This document shows, in pieces, positions 8,948 through 17,380 of a DNA stretch of 64,000 nucleotides; position 1 is the first letter of the stretch; every line of letters begins with the position of its first letter. The position numbers and the translations under genes are program-made. Source of the stretch: Deltaproteobacteria bacterium (GTDB lineage Bacteria; Desulfobacterota; Desulfarculia; Desulfarculales; Desulfarculaceae); NCBI GenBank assembly GCA_020444165.1, contig JAHLLK010000015.1:33964-97963 (forward strand), read 5' to 3'. The notes beneath the pieces were generated by a model. It made no database searches and was not told the origin of the DNA. It worked only from the letters and a program-made list of their open reading frames with translations.

Positions 8948-9583
8948 ATGCAGATAATCCAGCTTTTGGTGGGCAACATGGCGGTGTTCGCCTATATCGT
9001 GGCCTGCGAAAAAACCGGCCAGGGCCTGGTGATCGACCCGGCGGGCAACGAGGACCGCATTTTGGCCGAAGCGGCCAAACGGGGCATCACCCTGGTGAAG
9101 ATCGTCAACACCCACGGCCACCCGGACCACACCTGCGGCAACTTCCGCATCAAGGAGGCCACCGGGGCCCAGATCCTGATCCACGAGGAAGACGCGCCCC
9201 ACATGAACAGCCCCCACGCCCTGCAATTCGCCCAGATGCTGGGCTGCAGCCAGATCCCGCCGGCGGACGTGACGGTGAAGGACGGCGAGATCATCGAGGC
9301 CGGGGAGGAGGTGCGGCTCCAGGTGATCCACACCCCGGGGCACAGCCCGGGCTGCATCTGCCTGCACACCCCGGGGCACGTGTTCACCGGCGACACCCTG
9401 TTCGTGGGCGGGGTGGGCCGCACCGATTTGCCGGGCGGCTCCTGGGCCCAGATGGTGTCGGCCATCAAGAACCGCATCCTCGCCCTGCCCGACGACACCG
9501 TGATCTGGCCGGGGCACAACTACGGCCCCTCCCCCAAGTCCACGGTGGCCCAGGAACGCCGGGGCAACCCTTATCTGAATTGA
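8948..9583 (+). CDS. Metallo-beta-lactamase-fold hydrolase, glyoxalase II-like
   Basis: This 211-residue protein has the binuclear metal site of the MBL superfamily: THGHPDHT (HxHxDH), then HTPGHSPGC and FTGDTLFVGGVGRTDLPGG, ending with the metal His of WPGHNYG. The GRTDLPGG signature and small size match the YcbL/hydroxyacylglutathione hydrolase-like thioesterases rather than lactamases. No rhodanese domain is fused. The start follows AGGAAAG at 5 bases, inside a longer open frame that runs back into repeat array B. Expected activity is thioester hydrolysis in the cytoplasm, substrate unknown. A four-hairpin cluster follows the stop. Confidence 0.9.
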   Translation: MQIIQLLVGNMAVFAYIVACEKTGQGLVIDPAGNEDRILAEAAKRGITLVKIVNTHGHPDHTCGNFRIKEATGAQILIHEEDAPHMNSPHALQFAQMLGCSQIPPADVTVKDGEIIEAGEEVRLQVIHTPGHSPGCICLHTPGHVFTGDTLFVGGVGRTDLPGGSWAQMVSAIKNRILALPDDTVIWPGHNYGPSPKSTVAQERRGNPYLN

Positions 9584-9688
9584 GGCCGATGCACGGCCAA
9601 TACAGATTTATTGTAGTTAAAACAGTGGCATATGTCATTTTTCGGCGGTTGATTGTGCGCCGTCGGCCTCCAGCGGGCCACGCATCCA

Positions 9689-9832
9689 CCCCAAGCAAGT
9701 TCCACTTGCTTGGGGACCCCGGGGATGGCCCGCCAAATCACGAGCCTAAAAGGCGAGTGATTTGCGCTGGTTGGTAAAACCACGCTTTTGCCAACCAGCT
9801 TAAGATGCACGGTGCAGGACGCACCGTGCATC
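9689..9832. repeat. Cluster of four hairpins between convergent genes
   Basis: Four perfect or near-perfect stems follow each other: 9689-9700/9704-9715 (CCCCAAGCAAGT), 9734-9741/9757-9764 (CAAATCAC), 9767-9779/9786-9798 (CTGGTTGGTAAAA against TTTTGCCAACCAG) and 9804-9815/9821-9832 (GATGCACGGTGC). The third has the same core and CCACG loop as hairpins in the complete five-hairpin elements at 53474 and 57843. The cluster fills the gap between the hydrolase (plus, ending 9583) and the TVP38-type gene (minus, ending 9941). It may serve as a two-way terminator. Confidence 0.8.
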
Positions 9833-9940
9833 ACCCTCGCATTAGAGCCGGGCGCGCGTCCCGGCGCCCAGTCCGCAAAAACCAACCGCCGTCCCGGGGA
9901 CTCCCCGGGGCGGCGGTGCTTTTGGCAGGGAGGCGGCGGA

Positions 9941-10735
9941 TCAAGGTTCCAAAGGCCCGCGGCGCTTGTCCAGGTGATAGAGCAACTGATAGATCTTTTC
10001 CCGCCACACAATGACCGGAATGACAAAGGCCAGGGCCAGGACCAGGAGGATGGCGAAGGACCAGTAGTTTTCCTGGTAGACCATGGCCCCTTGCAGGCTC
10101 AGCAGCAGGGTGCCGGGCAGGCGCCCGATGCCGCAGATCAACAGGAAGATGCGCCAGTTCAGGGGGGTGAGGCCCAGGGCCACGCAGAGGTAGTCCTTGG
10201 GGAAGCCGGGGATCACGAAAAGGATGAAGGAGGCGATGACCCCCTGGCGCTCCATGAGGAAGCCGACCCGGGACAGGGTGTCCGGCGGCACCAGCCGCTC
10301 CACCAGGGTCTTGCCGAAGATGCGGGCCAGGAAAAAGTTGTTCAGGGAGCCCAGGGTGAGCCCGATGGTGGAGTAGATGAGGCCCTGCCACCAGCCGAAG
10401 ATGTAGCCCCCGGCCGCGCCGGTGAGCTCGCCGGGGATGGGCGCGGCCAAAACCTGCAGGAACTGCAAGCTCATGAACACCAAGGGTCCCCAGGCGCCGT
10501 AGGACTCCATGCGTTGCCGGAAGGTCTCCCGGTTGCTGATCACGGCCCAGAAATCGCGGCTCCAAATCCAAAGGGGCGTCCACCAGTACCAGACCGCCAC
10601 CCCGGCCACCAGCAACAATAGGGCCAGGGCAATGAGGAGCTTACGGCGGCGGCGGAGCATGTGCTGCCGCTCCTCCGGAGTCTGGGAGGGCGCGGGGGGG
10701 GCCGCGGCGGGGCTGGGGGGGGTTGGACGGCTCAC
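9941..10735 (-). CDS. TVP38/TMEM64 (VTT/DedA-like) membrane protein
   Basis: This 264-residue inner-membrane protein has an N-terminal anchor after a basic cluster (RRRRKLLIALALLLLVAGVA) and then the VTT domain: APIPGELTGAAGGYIFG, the FARIFGK-like ARIFGKTL segment, and FVIPGFPKDYLCVALGLTP, a proline-rich re-entrant signature of this family. DedA/TVP38 proteins are implicated in membrane lipid (undecaprenyl-phosphate or phospholipid) translocation; the substrate here is unknown. The GTG at 10735 overlaps the TGA of the upstream glycosyltransferase, so the two genes are translationally coupled. Together with pfk they form a three-gene minus-strand operon. Confidence 0.88.
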   Translation of the reverse strand: MSRPTPPSPAAAPPAPSQTPEERQHMLRRRRKLLIALALLLLVAGVAVWYWWTPLWIWSRDFWAVISNRETFRQRMESYGAWGPLVFMSLQFLQVLAAPIPGELTGAAGGYIFGWWQGLIYSTIGLTLGSLNNFFLARIFGKTLVERLVPPDTLSRVGFLMERQGVIASFILFVIPGFPKDYLCVALGLTPLNWRIFLLICGIGRLPGTLLLSLQGAMVYQENYWSFAILLVLALAFVIPVIVWREKIYQLLYHLDKRRGPLEP

Positions 10736-11937
10736 GACAAGTTGTCGGCCTCCACCGCCTCCAGAAGGCGGCGGCCGGTTTCCCCGGCCAGGAGCCGGGC
10801 GGGAGAGGGCAGGGTCTCCTCGGCGGCGTGGTTTTCCATAAGCAGTTGCCCCGCCCGGGCCAGCGCGCGGGCAAAGGTCTCCACCGTGGCTTCCTCGTCC
10901 GGGCGGGGGTACAACAGGCCGGCCAGGGCGGACTCGGCCGCGTAGACCGGCAAGAGGCCCCGGGCGTGGCGGAGGTAGAGGCTGGTGAGGGTGAGAAGGC
11001 TCCCGGGGGTGAACACCGCGCCTTCGGTGGCCAGCTCCGCCAAGAGGGTGCGGGCCACTTCCAGGGCCATGCGGCCCAGGCCCTTGTTCAGCTCGCCGGG
11101 GATCAGCTCCTGGTGCTTGTGCTCGTGGCGGTCGGCCAGGTCCACCTGGCAGAGGCGGCCCGGCCCGGCCAGGCGGCGGGCCTCGGCCAACAGCCCCAGC
11201 TCCAGGCCCCAGCCGGGCCGCAGACGCATCTCGCCCAGGGCGGCCAAGTCCCAGGCGCACTCCCCGGCCAGGGGGTAGCGGAAGGCGGCCAACTGGGCCA
11301 GGGCGGGCAACGGCCCCAAAAGGTCCTCCAGGGCGGCCAGGGCCGGCCAGAGGAGCAGGCGGGTCAGCCGGCCGTGGAGCTGGTGGGTGTAGCGGGCATA
11401 GTAGCCCTTGGCCAGCACGAAGCCCGTGGCCGGGTTCAGGACCGGGTGGACCAGGCGGCCCAACAGGAGGCGGTCGTAATCGGCCACGTCACCGTCATGC
11501 AGAGCCACCACCCGGGTGCGGCCCCGGGCGGCCAGCACGGCCAGGGCCAGCCACACGGCGCGGCCCTTGCCCTCCTGGCCGGCGGGCCAGCCGCGGCCGG
11601 CCAGCTCGGACAAAAGGGGCTTCACCCGCCGGGATTCGCTGTTGATCACCAGGGTTTCCTGGGGCAGGGAGGCGGTGAGGGCCTTGAGGGCCGTCAGTTC
11701 CTTCTTGCCGGCCCGGCCCAGGGAGAAGACGATCTCGCCCAGATAGGCCGCGCCGGCCAAGTCTTCCAGCATGGCGGCCAGGGCCGGCTCCCCCAGTTCG
11801 GCGGGCAACAGGGGCAGCACCAGGGCCAGGGGCCGCGTGGCGGCGAACTGCACCAGCTCACTCTCCAGGCGGGGCCGGTCCGGGGCGCCCAGGCCGTGCA
11901 GGGTGGCCAGGCGGGGATGCTGTTGGAAGTCGGCCAC
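10732..11937 (-). CDS. GT81-type glycosyltransferase, glucosyl-3-phosphoglycerate synthase-like
   Basis: This is a 401-residue GT-A fold enzyme. It has INSESRRVKPLLSEL, GKGRAVWLALAVL, the metal-binding DGD of VVALHDGDVADYDRLLLGRL, then LAAFRYPLAGECAWDL and HEHKHQELIPGELNKGL. This layout matches the glucosyl- and mannosyl-3-phosphoglycerate synthases, which transfer a hexose from a nucleotide sugar to 3-phosphoglycerate to make glucosylglycerate, a compatible solute or lipid precursor. No matching phosphatase (GpgP/MpgP) gene is adjacent, so the product is inferred. The likely start is the GTG at 11937; upstream codons in frame lie inside pfk. The gene begins just after the pfk stop and its own stop overlaps the TVP38 start. 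Confidence 0.75.
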   Translation of the reverse strand: MADFQQHPRLATLHGLGAPDRPRLESELVQFAATRPLALVLPLLPAELGEPALAAMLEDLAGAAYLGEIVFSLGRAGKKELTALKALTASLPQETLVINSESRRVKPLLSELAGRGWPAGQEGKGRAVWLALAVLAARGRTRVVALHDGDVADYDRLLLGRLVHPVLNPATGFVLAKGYYARYTHQLHGRLTRLLLWPALAALEDLLGPLPALAQLAAFRYPLAGECAWDLAALGEMRLRPGWGLELGLLAEARRLAGPGRLCQVDLADRHEHKHQELIPGELNKGLGRMALEVARTLLAELATEGAVFTPGSLLTLTSLYLRHARGLLPVYAAESALAGLLYPRPDEEATVETFARALARAGQLLMENHAAEETLPSPARLLAGETGRRLLEAVEADNLS

Positions 11938-11944
11938 CTCTTGG

Positions 11945-13276
11945 CTACACCTCGTTGACCAGAGGGGCCTGGCCGGTGGCTTCGCGCACGCTGCGCCACA
12001 GGCTGCCCTTGGGGTCCACATAGCTTTTACGGTTGATGGCCATGGCGATGGGTACGTGCACGAAGAAGTTGTTCCATTTGGAGATCATGAGCCCGGTGCG
12101 CCCGGAGATGCCGGCGTGCACCGCGTAGTGGCCCAGGAACCCGGTGTAGATGCGGTCGCCGCAGTTGGCCGCCACGGAGCGGATGAGGTAGGAGGGGTCG
12201 ATGTACTTGAGGTTGACCTCGCGGCCCTTCTCCTTGAAGTGGGTGTTGATGCGGTTCTTCAACAGCACGCCGATGTCGCCCAGGCGGAGGTTGCCGCTGG
12301 CGTCGCGGCCCAGTTCGGTGTCGCTGAAGAACTTCTGGCCCGCGCCCTCGGCCACCACGATGACCGCGTGGCCCCGGCCTCCCAGGCGGTGCTCCAATTG
12401 CTGCAACAGGCCGTTGGGGCCTTCCAGGTCGAAGTCCACCTCGGGGATGAGGCAGAAATTCACGTCGGAGAGCCCCAGGGTGGCGTTGGCGGCCACGAAA
12501 CCGCTGTTGCGGCCCATGAGCTTGACCAGGCCGATCCCGCCGGGGGAGCCCAGGGCCTCGTTGTGGGCGCCCTCGATGGCCTTGGTGGCGGCCTCCACCG
12601 CGGTCTGGAAGCCGAAGGTCATCTCCACGAAGCTGATGTCGTTGTCAATGGTCTTGGGGATGGCCACTACGGCGACCTTGAGGTTGCGGGCCGTGATCTC
12701 CTGGTAGATCGCCTGGGCGGCCCTGAGCGTGCCGTCGCCGCCGATCATGAACAGCATGCTGATGTTGAGGCGCTCCAGGGCGTCCACCACGTCCTCGATG
12801 GGCTGGGGCCCCCGGCTCATGCCCAGGAAGCTGCCTCCCCGGCCGTGCACGTCGCGCACCGTGTCCGGGGTCAGCTCTATCAGCTCGTGGCCGAAATCGG
12901 GGATGAAGCCTTGCAGGCCGTAACGCACGCCCACGATGTTCTTGACCCCGTAGATCCAGTAGAGCTGGAGCACGATGGAGCGGGTCAGGTGGTTGATGCC
13001 GGGGCACATGCCGCCGCAGGTGACCACCGCCGCCTTGAGCTTGGTGGGGTCGAAGTAGACGCGTTCCCGCGGTCCGGCCCGTTCGAAGCTGGGCACCGGC
13101 CCGTCTACGTGGTTGCGGGTGGTGGGGTCCAGGAGGACGCGTTCCTCGTCCCCCACGAATTTGAAGCCCTCCTGGGGATGGCTGGCCCGCTCCATGAGGG
13201 TGCTTTTCAGCTTGGCTGGGCCCAAGGTATCGATTTGGGTGTCTTCCAACTTCACGTGGGACATCTCCGCGCGCAC
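11945..13276 (-). CDS. pfkA: 6-phosphofructokinase, long PPi-PFK-like clade with ATP-type signature
   Basis: This 443-residue enzyme phosphorylates fructose 6-phosphate in glycolysis. It carries VVTCGGMCPGINHLTR, the phosphoryl-donor loop GGDGTLRAA and the active-site PKTIDNDI. In family terms, GGDG rather than GGDD indicates ATP as donor, while the Lys of PKTIDND is usual in pyrophosphate enzymes. The same combination occurs in plant and trypanosomatid ATP-PFKs, so ATP is more likely. The long N-terminal extension (about 95 residues before the Rossmann core) also fits that clade. The GTG at 13276 has AAGGAAGG 5 bases upstream, which favours it over a TTG at 13333. First gene of a three-gene operon. 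Confidence 0.93.
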   Translation of the reverse strand: MRAEMSHVKLEDTQIDTLGPAKLKSTLMERASHPQEGFKFVGDEERVLLDPTTRNHVDGPVPSFERAGPRERVYFDPTKLKAAVVTCGGMCPGINHLTRSIVLQLYWIYGVKNIVGVRYGLQGFIPDFGHELIELTPDTVRDVHGRGGSFLGMSRGPQPIEDVVDALERLNISMLFMIGGDGTLRAAQAIYQEITARNLKVAVVAIPKTIDNDISFVEMTFGFQTAVEAATKAIEGAHNEALGSPGGIGLVKLMGRNSGFVAANATLGLSDVNFCLIPEVDFDLEGPNGLLQQLEHRLGGRGHAVIVVAEGAGQKFFSDTELGRDASGNLRLGDIGVLLKNRINTHFKEKGREVNLKYIDPSYLIRSVAANCGDRIYTGFLGHYAVHAGISGRTGLMISKWNNFFVHVPIAMAINRKSYVDPKGSLWRSVREATGQAPLVNEV

Positions 13277-13735
13277 GTTAGCCTTCCTTTTCTTTAGGGC
13301 CAAGCTAGCATCCCTCCCGGCGGGATTCAACAAGTCAAGTCCCTGATTTTAATTTGAATCACAAATGTAACCAGGAGCCTGGGCCACCGGGGCCGGCACG
13401 GGCCGCCCAGAGGCGATTTTTTTCTTATAGCAAAAACTCGGCCCGCTGTCCCGGGGGCTTTCACGAGTTTGGCTTATAATAGCCTTTGGCGGGGCGGCCG
13501 GCGGGCTCTTACGGAGCAGCCGCGGGCGGAGGCCAAGGGGATTTCGCCGGCGGGGTTGCCGTATCCGTGGGGTGGGGCTGCGGTATTTACATTGGGGGAT
13601 ACTGTGTTAGGATCGCTTTTGACGTGACACGGGGGGGATGGGATTGACTCCCGGCAGGGAGCGGCCCGAGAACGCAGCGAAGGGGAAACCAGGCTCCCGC
13701 GCGGGGGCCATGAAATTTAGGAAAAGGCTAGGGCA
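13277..13735. promoter_or_regulatory. Divergent intergenic region between pfk and kdnB
   Basis: These 459 bp separate divergent genes and contain an AT-rich stretch near 13340-13370 (pfk side) and a perfect TATAAT at 13475-13480 on plus (kdnB side). No good -35 box lies at the usual distance from the TATAAT, so the promoter call is weak. I see no gene, repeat or riboswitch fold here. Confidence 0.35.
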
Positions 13736-14899
13736 ATGAATTACGAATTCGCGCATGAGGGGATCCGGCGCACGGTTTTCGGAGCGGGCGCGGCGGCCAA
13801 GTTGGGCGAGGAAGTGAAGCTTCTGGGGGCGGAGCGGGTCCTGGTGGTGATCGACCCCCAGGTGCAGGAACTGGGCGCGGCGGACGCGGCTCTGGCCAGC
13901 CTGGAGCAGGCGGGGCTGGAGGTGTTCTCCTACGGCCAGGTGACCCGGGAGCCGGAGCCCACCGAGGCGGACGCGGCGGCGGAGCTGGGCCGGGGCGGCG
14001 AGGTGCAGGCCGTGGTGGGCATCGGCGGCGGCAGCGCCATGGACCTGGCCAAGGCCGCGGGGGTGTTGATCACCAACGAGGGCCAGGCCACGGACTACGT
14101 GGGGCTGGAGCTGGTGAAGAACCCGGGCAAGCCGGTGATCTGCGTGCCCACCACGGCGGGCACGGGCAGCGAGGTCACCTTCACGGCCGTGTTCACCCGG
14201 CGGGCGGACCAGTTCAAGGGCGGCATCAACGGCCGGTATTTGTACCCCCACACGGCGATCCTGGACCCCTTGCTGACCGTGACCTGCCCGGCCTACATCT
14301 CGGCCATCGTGGGCCTGGACGCCCTGACCCACGCCATGGAGGCCTACACCAGCCTGGCGGCCACGCCCTTGAGCGACATGAACGCCTTGCAGGCCATCGG
14401 GCTGATCGGGGGTTCCCTGCGGCAGGCGGTGGCCAACGGCAACAACCTGGAGGCCCGGCGGGACATGCTCTTGGGCGCCTACCTGGCCGGCCTGGCCCTG
14501 GCCCAGGCGGGCGTGGGCGCGGTGCACGCCATGGCCTATCCCCTGGGGGCGTTCTTTGACATCCCCCACGGCGAGGCCAACGCGACCCTGTTGCCGTTCG
14601 TGCTGGAGCACAACCACCTGGCCGCGCCGGAGCGTTTCGCGGACATGGCCGAGGCCTTTGGCGAGGTGCCCGCGGGTCTGACCACCTGGGAGATGGGCGA
14701 TTTCGTGGTGGACGAGGTGTACAAGCTGAACCGGCACTTGGGCATCCCCTCCAGCCTGTCCGAGCTGGGGGTGCCCCGCTCGGAGGTGGAGCGCCTGGCG
14801 GAGAAGGCCATGACCGTGGCCCGGCCCATCGCCAACAACCCCCGCCAGGTAACGGCCAAGGACCTGGAAGGCATCTACCAGAAGGCTTTCGGAGTATAG
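13736..14899 (+). CDS. kdnB: Iron-type alcohol dehydrogenase, predicted Kdo 8-oxidase KdnB
   Basis: This 387-residue group III (iron-dependent) alcohol dehydrogenase has the dinucleotide loop GIGGGSAMDLAK, PTTAGTGSEVT, and metal ligands in ALTHAMEAY and in the paired His region VHAMAYPLGAFFDIPHGEAN. Many such enzymes cannot be assigned by sequence alone. Here the next two genes are a KdnA-like aminotransferase and a KdsB-like cytidylyltransferase, the same trio that in Shewanella makes 8-amino-3,8-dideoxy-octulosonate (Kdo8N). KdnB oxidises C8 of Kdo to the aldehyde in that pathway. The function is therefore inferred mainly from context. Length is normal. The start is preceded by an A/G-rich ribosome binding stretch. 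Confidence 0.82.
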   Translation: MNYEFAHEGIRRTVFGAGAAAKLGEEVKLLGAERVLVVIDPQVQELGAADAALASLEQAGLEVFSYGQVTREPEPTEADAAAELGRGGEVQAVVGIGGGSAMDLAKAAGVLITNEGQATDYVGLELVKNPGKPVICVPTTAGTGSEVTFTAVFTRRADQFKGGINGRYLYPHTAILDPLLTVTCPAYISAIVGLDALTHAMEAYTSLAATPLSDMNALQAIGLIGGSLRQAVANGNNLEARRDMLLGAYLAGLALAQAGVGAVHAMAYPLGAFFDIPHGEANATLLPFVLEHNHLAAPERFADMAEAFGEVPAGLTTWEMGDFVVDEVYKLNRHLGIPSSLSELGVPRSEVERLAEKAMTVARPIANNPRQVTAKDLEGIYQKAFGV

Positions 14900-14977
14900 C
14901 GGGAGCTGCCGGACGGCTTCTGGTTTCGGTTGGCAGAAAAATACCGTGGGTTTTCCACGACAAGCTGGGAGAGTGAC

Positions 14978-16156
14978 ATGCCCGGTTACGAATGGTTGGG
15001 CGACGAGGAGAAAAGCTCGGTGCTGGACGTGATGGAGCGGGGGGTCCTGTTCCGCTACGAGATGGCCGACCTCCGGCAAGGCGCCTGGCGGGTCAAGGAG
15101 TTCGAGGAGGCGTTCGCGGCCTTCACCGGGGCCAGCCACGCCCTGGCGGTGACCAGCGGCACGGCGGCCTTGAAGGTGGCGTTGGCCGCTTTGGGGGTGG
15201 GCTACGGCGACGAGGTCATCACCCAGGGCTTCACCTTCGTGGCCACCTGGGAAGCGATTCTGGACCTGGGGGCGGTGCCGGTGTTCACCGAGGTGGACGA
15301 GACCCTGTGCATGGACCCCGCGGATCTGGAGGCCCGCATCACCCCCAAGACCAAGGCCATCATCCCGGTGCACATGATGGGGGCCCAGGCCCGCATCGAG
15401 GAGATCATGGCCATAGCCCGGGCCCACAAGCTTCCGGTGTTGGAAGACACGGCCCAGTCGGCAGGCGGCTTCTACAAGGGCCGCCATCTGGGCACCTTCG
15501 GCGCGGCCGGGACCTTCAGCTTCGACGCGGTGAAGACCCTGACCACCGGCGAGGGCGGCATGATGATCACCTCGGACGCCGGGCTCTATACCAGCGCCAG
15601 CGAGTACCACGACCACGGCCACGACCATCGGCCGGTGGGCCGGGGCAACGAGGGCCGGCGGTTCATGGGCTTCAACTACCGCATGATGGAGCTGCAAGGC
15701 GCCCTGGGCCTGGCCCAGTTGGCCAAGCTGCCCCGCATGGTGGCCACCCAGCGCTCCAACAAGCTGGCCCTGAAGGAGGCGGTGAGCCGCGTCCCCGGGG
15801 TGAGCTTCCGGGTCCTGCCCGACGAGGCCGGCGACTCGGCCACCTTCCTGACCTGGTTCATGGACAGCGCCGACGCGGCCGCCCGGCTGGCCAAGGCCCT
15901 GGGGGAAGAAGGCGCGGGGCCGGTGGCCTGGGGACCCAACACCTGGCACAGCTACCACAATTGGGAGCACCTGCACGCGAACGCCCTGCTGTCGCCCCAG
16001 GCGCCGGAGAACCGGCGGGAATATGCGCCGGACGCCCTGCCCCGCACCAAGGAACTCTTGATGCGCACCCTGTCCTACCAGATCATGCTGGGCTGGGACG
16101 ACCACAAGCTGCAAACCTTGACCCAGGCCATCAACCGGGCCGGGTCGCGGTTCTAG
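14978..16156 (+). CDS. kdnA: PLP-dependent aminotransferase, predicted Kdo8N transaminase KdnA
   Basis: This 392-residue DegT/DnrJ/EryC1-type sugar aminotransferase begins MPGYEWLGDEEKSSVLDVM and has the SGTAALK cofactor loop, FTFVATWEAI, LEDTAQSAGG, the PLP Lys in FSFDAVKTLTTGEGGM, and the motif HDHGHDH, which I recall from Shewanella KdnA. In that pathway the enzyme transfers an amino group, from glutamate, to the C8 aldehyde made by KdnB, giving Kdo8N. GGGAG lies 6 bases before the chosen ATG. It is followed after 3 bases by kdsB, so the two are coupled. The overall resemblance to KdnA is strong from memory; an alignment was not possible here. Confidence 0.87.
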   Translation: MPGYEWLGDEEKSSVLDVMERGVLFRYEMADLRQGAWRVKEFEEAFAAFTGASHALAVTSGTAALKVALAALGVGYGDEVITQGFTFVATWEAILDLGAVPVFTEVDETLCMDPADLEARITPKTKAIIPVHMMGAQARIEEIMAIARAHKLPVLEDTAQSAGGFYKGRHLGTFGAAGTFSFDAVKTLTTGEGGMMITSDAGLYTSASEYHDHGHDHRPVGRGNEGRRFMGFNYRMMELQGALGLAQLAKLPRMVATQRSNKLALKEAVSRVPGVSFRVLPDEAGDSATFLTWFMDSADAAARLAKALGEEGAGPVAWGPNTWHSYHNWEHLHANALLSPQAPENRREYAPDALPRTKELLMRTLSYQIMLGWDDHKLQTLTQAINRAGSRF

Positions 16157-16159
16157 GCC

Positions 16160-16909
16160 ATGGGCATCACGGTCATTGTGCCGGCCCGCTTCGGCAGCAC
16201 GCGCTTTCCGGGCAAACCCCTGGTGATGATCGCGGGCAAACCCATGATCCAGCACGTGATGGAGCGGGCGGCCCGGGCCGAGGGGGTGACCCAGGTGGCC
16301 GCGGCCACCGACGACGAGCGCATCGCCCGGGCGGTGGAGTGCTTTGGCGGACGGGTGATCATGACCCCCTCGGAACTGCGCTCGGGCACCGACCGGGTGG
16401 CCGCGGCGGCCGAACAGCTGGACCTGGCCCCGGATGAGGTGGTGGTCAACGTGCAAGGGGACCAGCCCATGCTGCCCCCGGAGCTGATCAGCCAGACCGC
16501 GGCGCCCCTGTGGGCCGATCCCAGCCTGGGCATGGCCACCCCGGTGACCCCCATCACCCGGCCCGAGGAGGTGAACGACCCGGACCACGTGAAGGTGGTG
16601 ATGGACTTCGAAGGGCGGGCCCTGTACTTCTCCCGCCAGCCCATCCCCCACCCCCGGGACGGCGGCGAAGCCCAGTACTTCAAACACCTGGGCGTGTACC
16701 TTTACCGGCGCTGGTTCCTGAGCACCTTCGCAAACCTGCCCAGCGGCGAACTGGAACAGGTCGAGAAACTGGAACAACTCCGGGCCCTGGAACACGGCCA
16801 CGCCGTGCAGTGCGTGGTGACCCAACTGGACTCCCCAGAGGTGGACCGCCCCGAAGACGCCCAAGCCATCGCCCTGATGCTGGCGGCGGAAGAAGAGCCG
16901 CGGAGTTAA
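16160..16909 (+). CDS. kdsB: 3-deoxy-manno-octulosonate cytidylyltransferase (CMP-Kdo/Kdo8N synthetase)
   Basis: This 249-residue enzyme activates Kdo-type sugars with CTP for transfer to lipid A. The signature IVPARFGSTRFPGKPLVMIAGK is present in full, with ATDDERIA, SGTDRVAAAAE, VVNVQGDQPM, FSRQPIP and HLGVYLYRR. Its place after kdnB and kdnA suggests that the preferred substrate is Kdo8N rather than Kdo, as for the Shewanella enzyme. The start codon lies 3 bases after the kdnA stop. A hairpin of the dispersed post-stop family follows immediately, marking the end of the operon. Confidence 0.95.
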   Translation: MGITVIVPARFGSTRFPGKPLVMIAGKPMIQHVMERAARAEGVTQVAAATDDERIARAVECFGGRVIMTPSELRSGTDRVAAAAEQLDLAPDEVVVNVQGDQPMLPPELISQTAAPLWADPSLGMATPVTPITRPEEVNDPDHVKVVMDFEGRALYFSRQPIPHPRDGGEAQYFKHLGVYLYRRWFLSTFANLPSGELEQVEKLEQLRALEHGHAVQCVVTQLDSPEVDRPEDAQAIALMLAAEEEPRS

Positions 16910-16911
16910 GA

Positions 16912-16975
16912 GGTTTTCGGAGAATGAAGAATGTGGGGGAAAACCCCTTTCCCCCAAAAAACTTCATATTTTTAA
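16912..16975 (+). terminator. Short member of the dispersed post-stop hairpin family (copy 2)
   Basis: The frame TTTTCGGAGAAT...ATGTGGGGG...CCCCCAAAAAACTTCATA starts 3 bases after the kdsB stop. The central long stem found in other copies is missing; only GGGG-AAAA-CCCC (16936-16947) remains, plus an A/T tail. It looks like a collapsed copy that may still end the kdn operon. Confidence 0.6.
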
Positions 16976-17089
16976 GTGTCTTGCGTGAATATCATCATCG
17001 AGTCGTAGTTCCCGCCGAATCGGTTTGTAAATGGAAGTTGCCCGCATGGTCTGTTCTTGTTTTGTAACCCGGACCGGCACAGCCAGATG

Positions 17090-17372
17090 TTCGCCGGCAA
17101 GGCGACGGACAAGCGACAACCGGAGGCGTAGCCCCAGCTACGTCGAGGTTGGAGCGCGGTCCGCAACGCAGCCGGCGGGCATCTGGCGAAGCCGCCCCCG
17201 TCATGAAATGACCAACTCTACGTCGAGGTTGGAGGGACGGTCCGCAACGCAGCCGGCGGGCATCTGGCGAAGCCGCCCCCGTCATGAAATGACCAACTCT
17301 ACGTCGAGGTTGGAGGGACGGTCCGCAACGCAGCCGGCGGGCATCTGGCGAAGCCGCCCACTTAACGAAATG
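17090..17372 (+). repeat. Three-unit tandem array of dispersed repeat family C (80-81 bp period)
   Basis: Units begin near 17140, 17220 and 17301 with TACGTCGAGGTTGGAG and contain GGTCCGCAACGCAGCCGG then CGGGCATCTGGCGAAGCCG and a short spacer with the palindrome TCATGA. A leader copy starts at 17090 with GCCAGATGTTCGCCGGCAAGG. The array runs to within a few bases of the next start codon. Related units lie at 29550-29744 and, inverted, at the right edge of the window. Confidence 0.85.
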
Positions 17373-17380
17373 CACCTGAC

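Noticed and set aside
11945..13276. Pyrophosphate-dependent phosphofructokinase
   Set aside because: The donor loop is GGDGT, not GGDD. The Lys in PKTIDND alone is not enough, because ATP-dependent members of this clade also have it.
17090..17372. CRISPR array
   Set aside because: Units of 80-81 bp are nearly identical through their whole length, with no variable spacers and no cas genes nearby. The same unit recurs at other loci.
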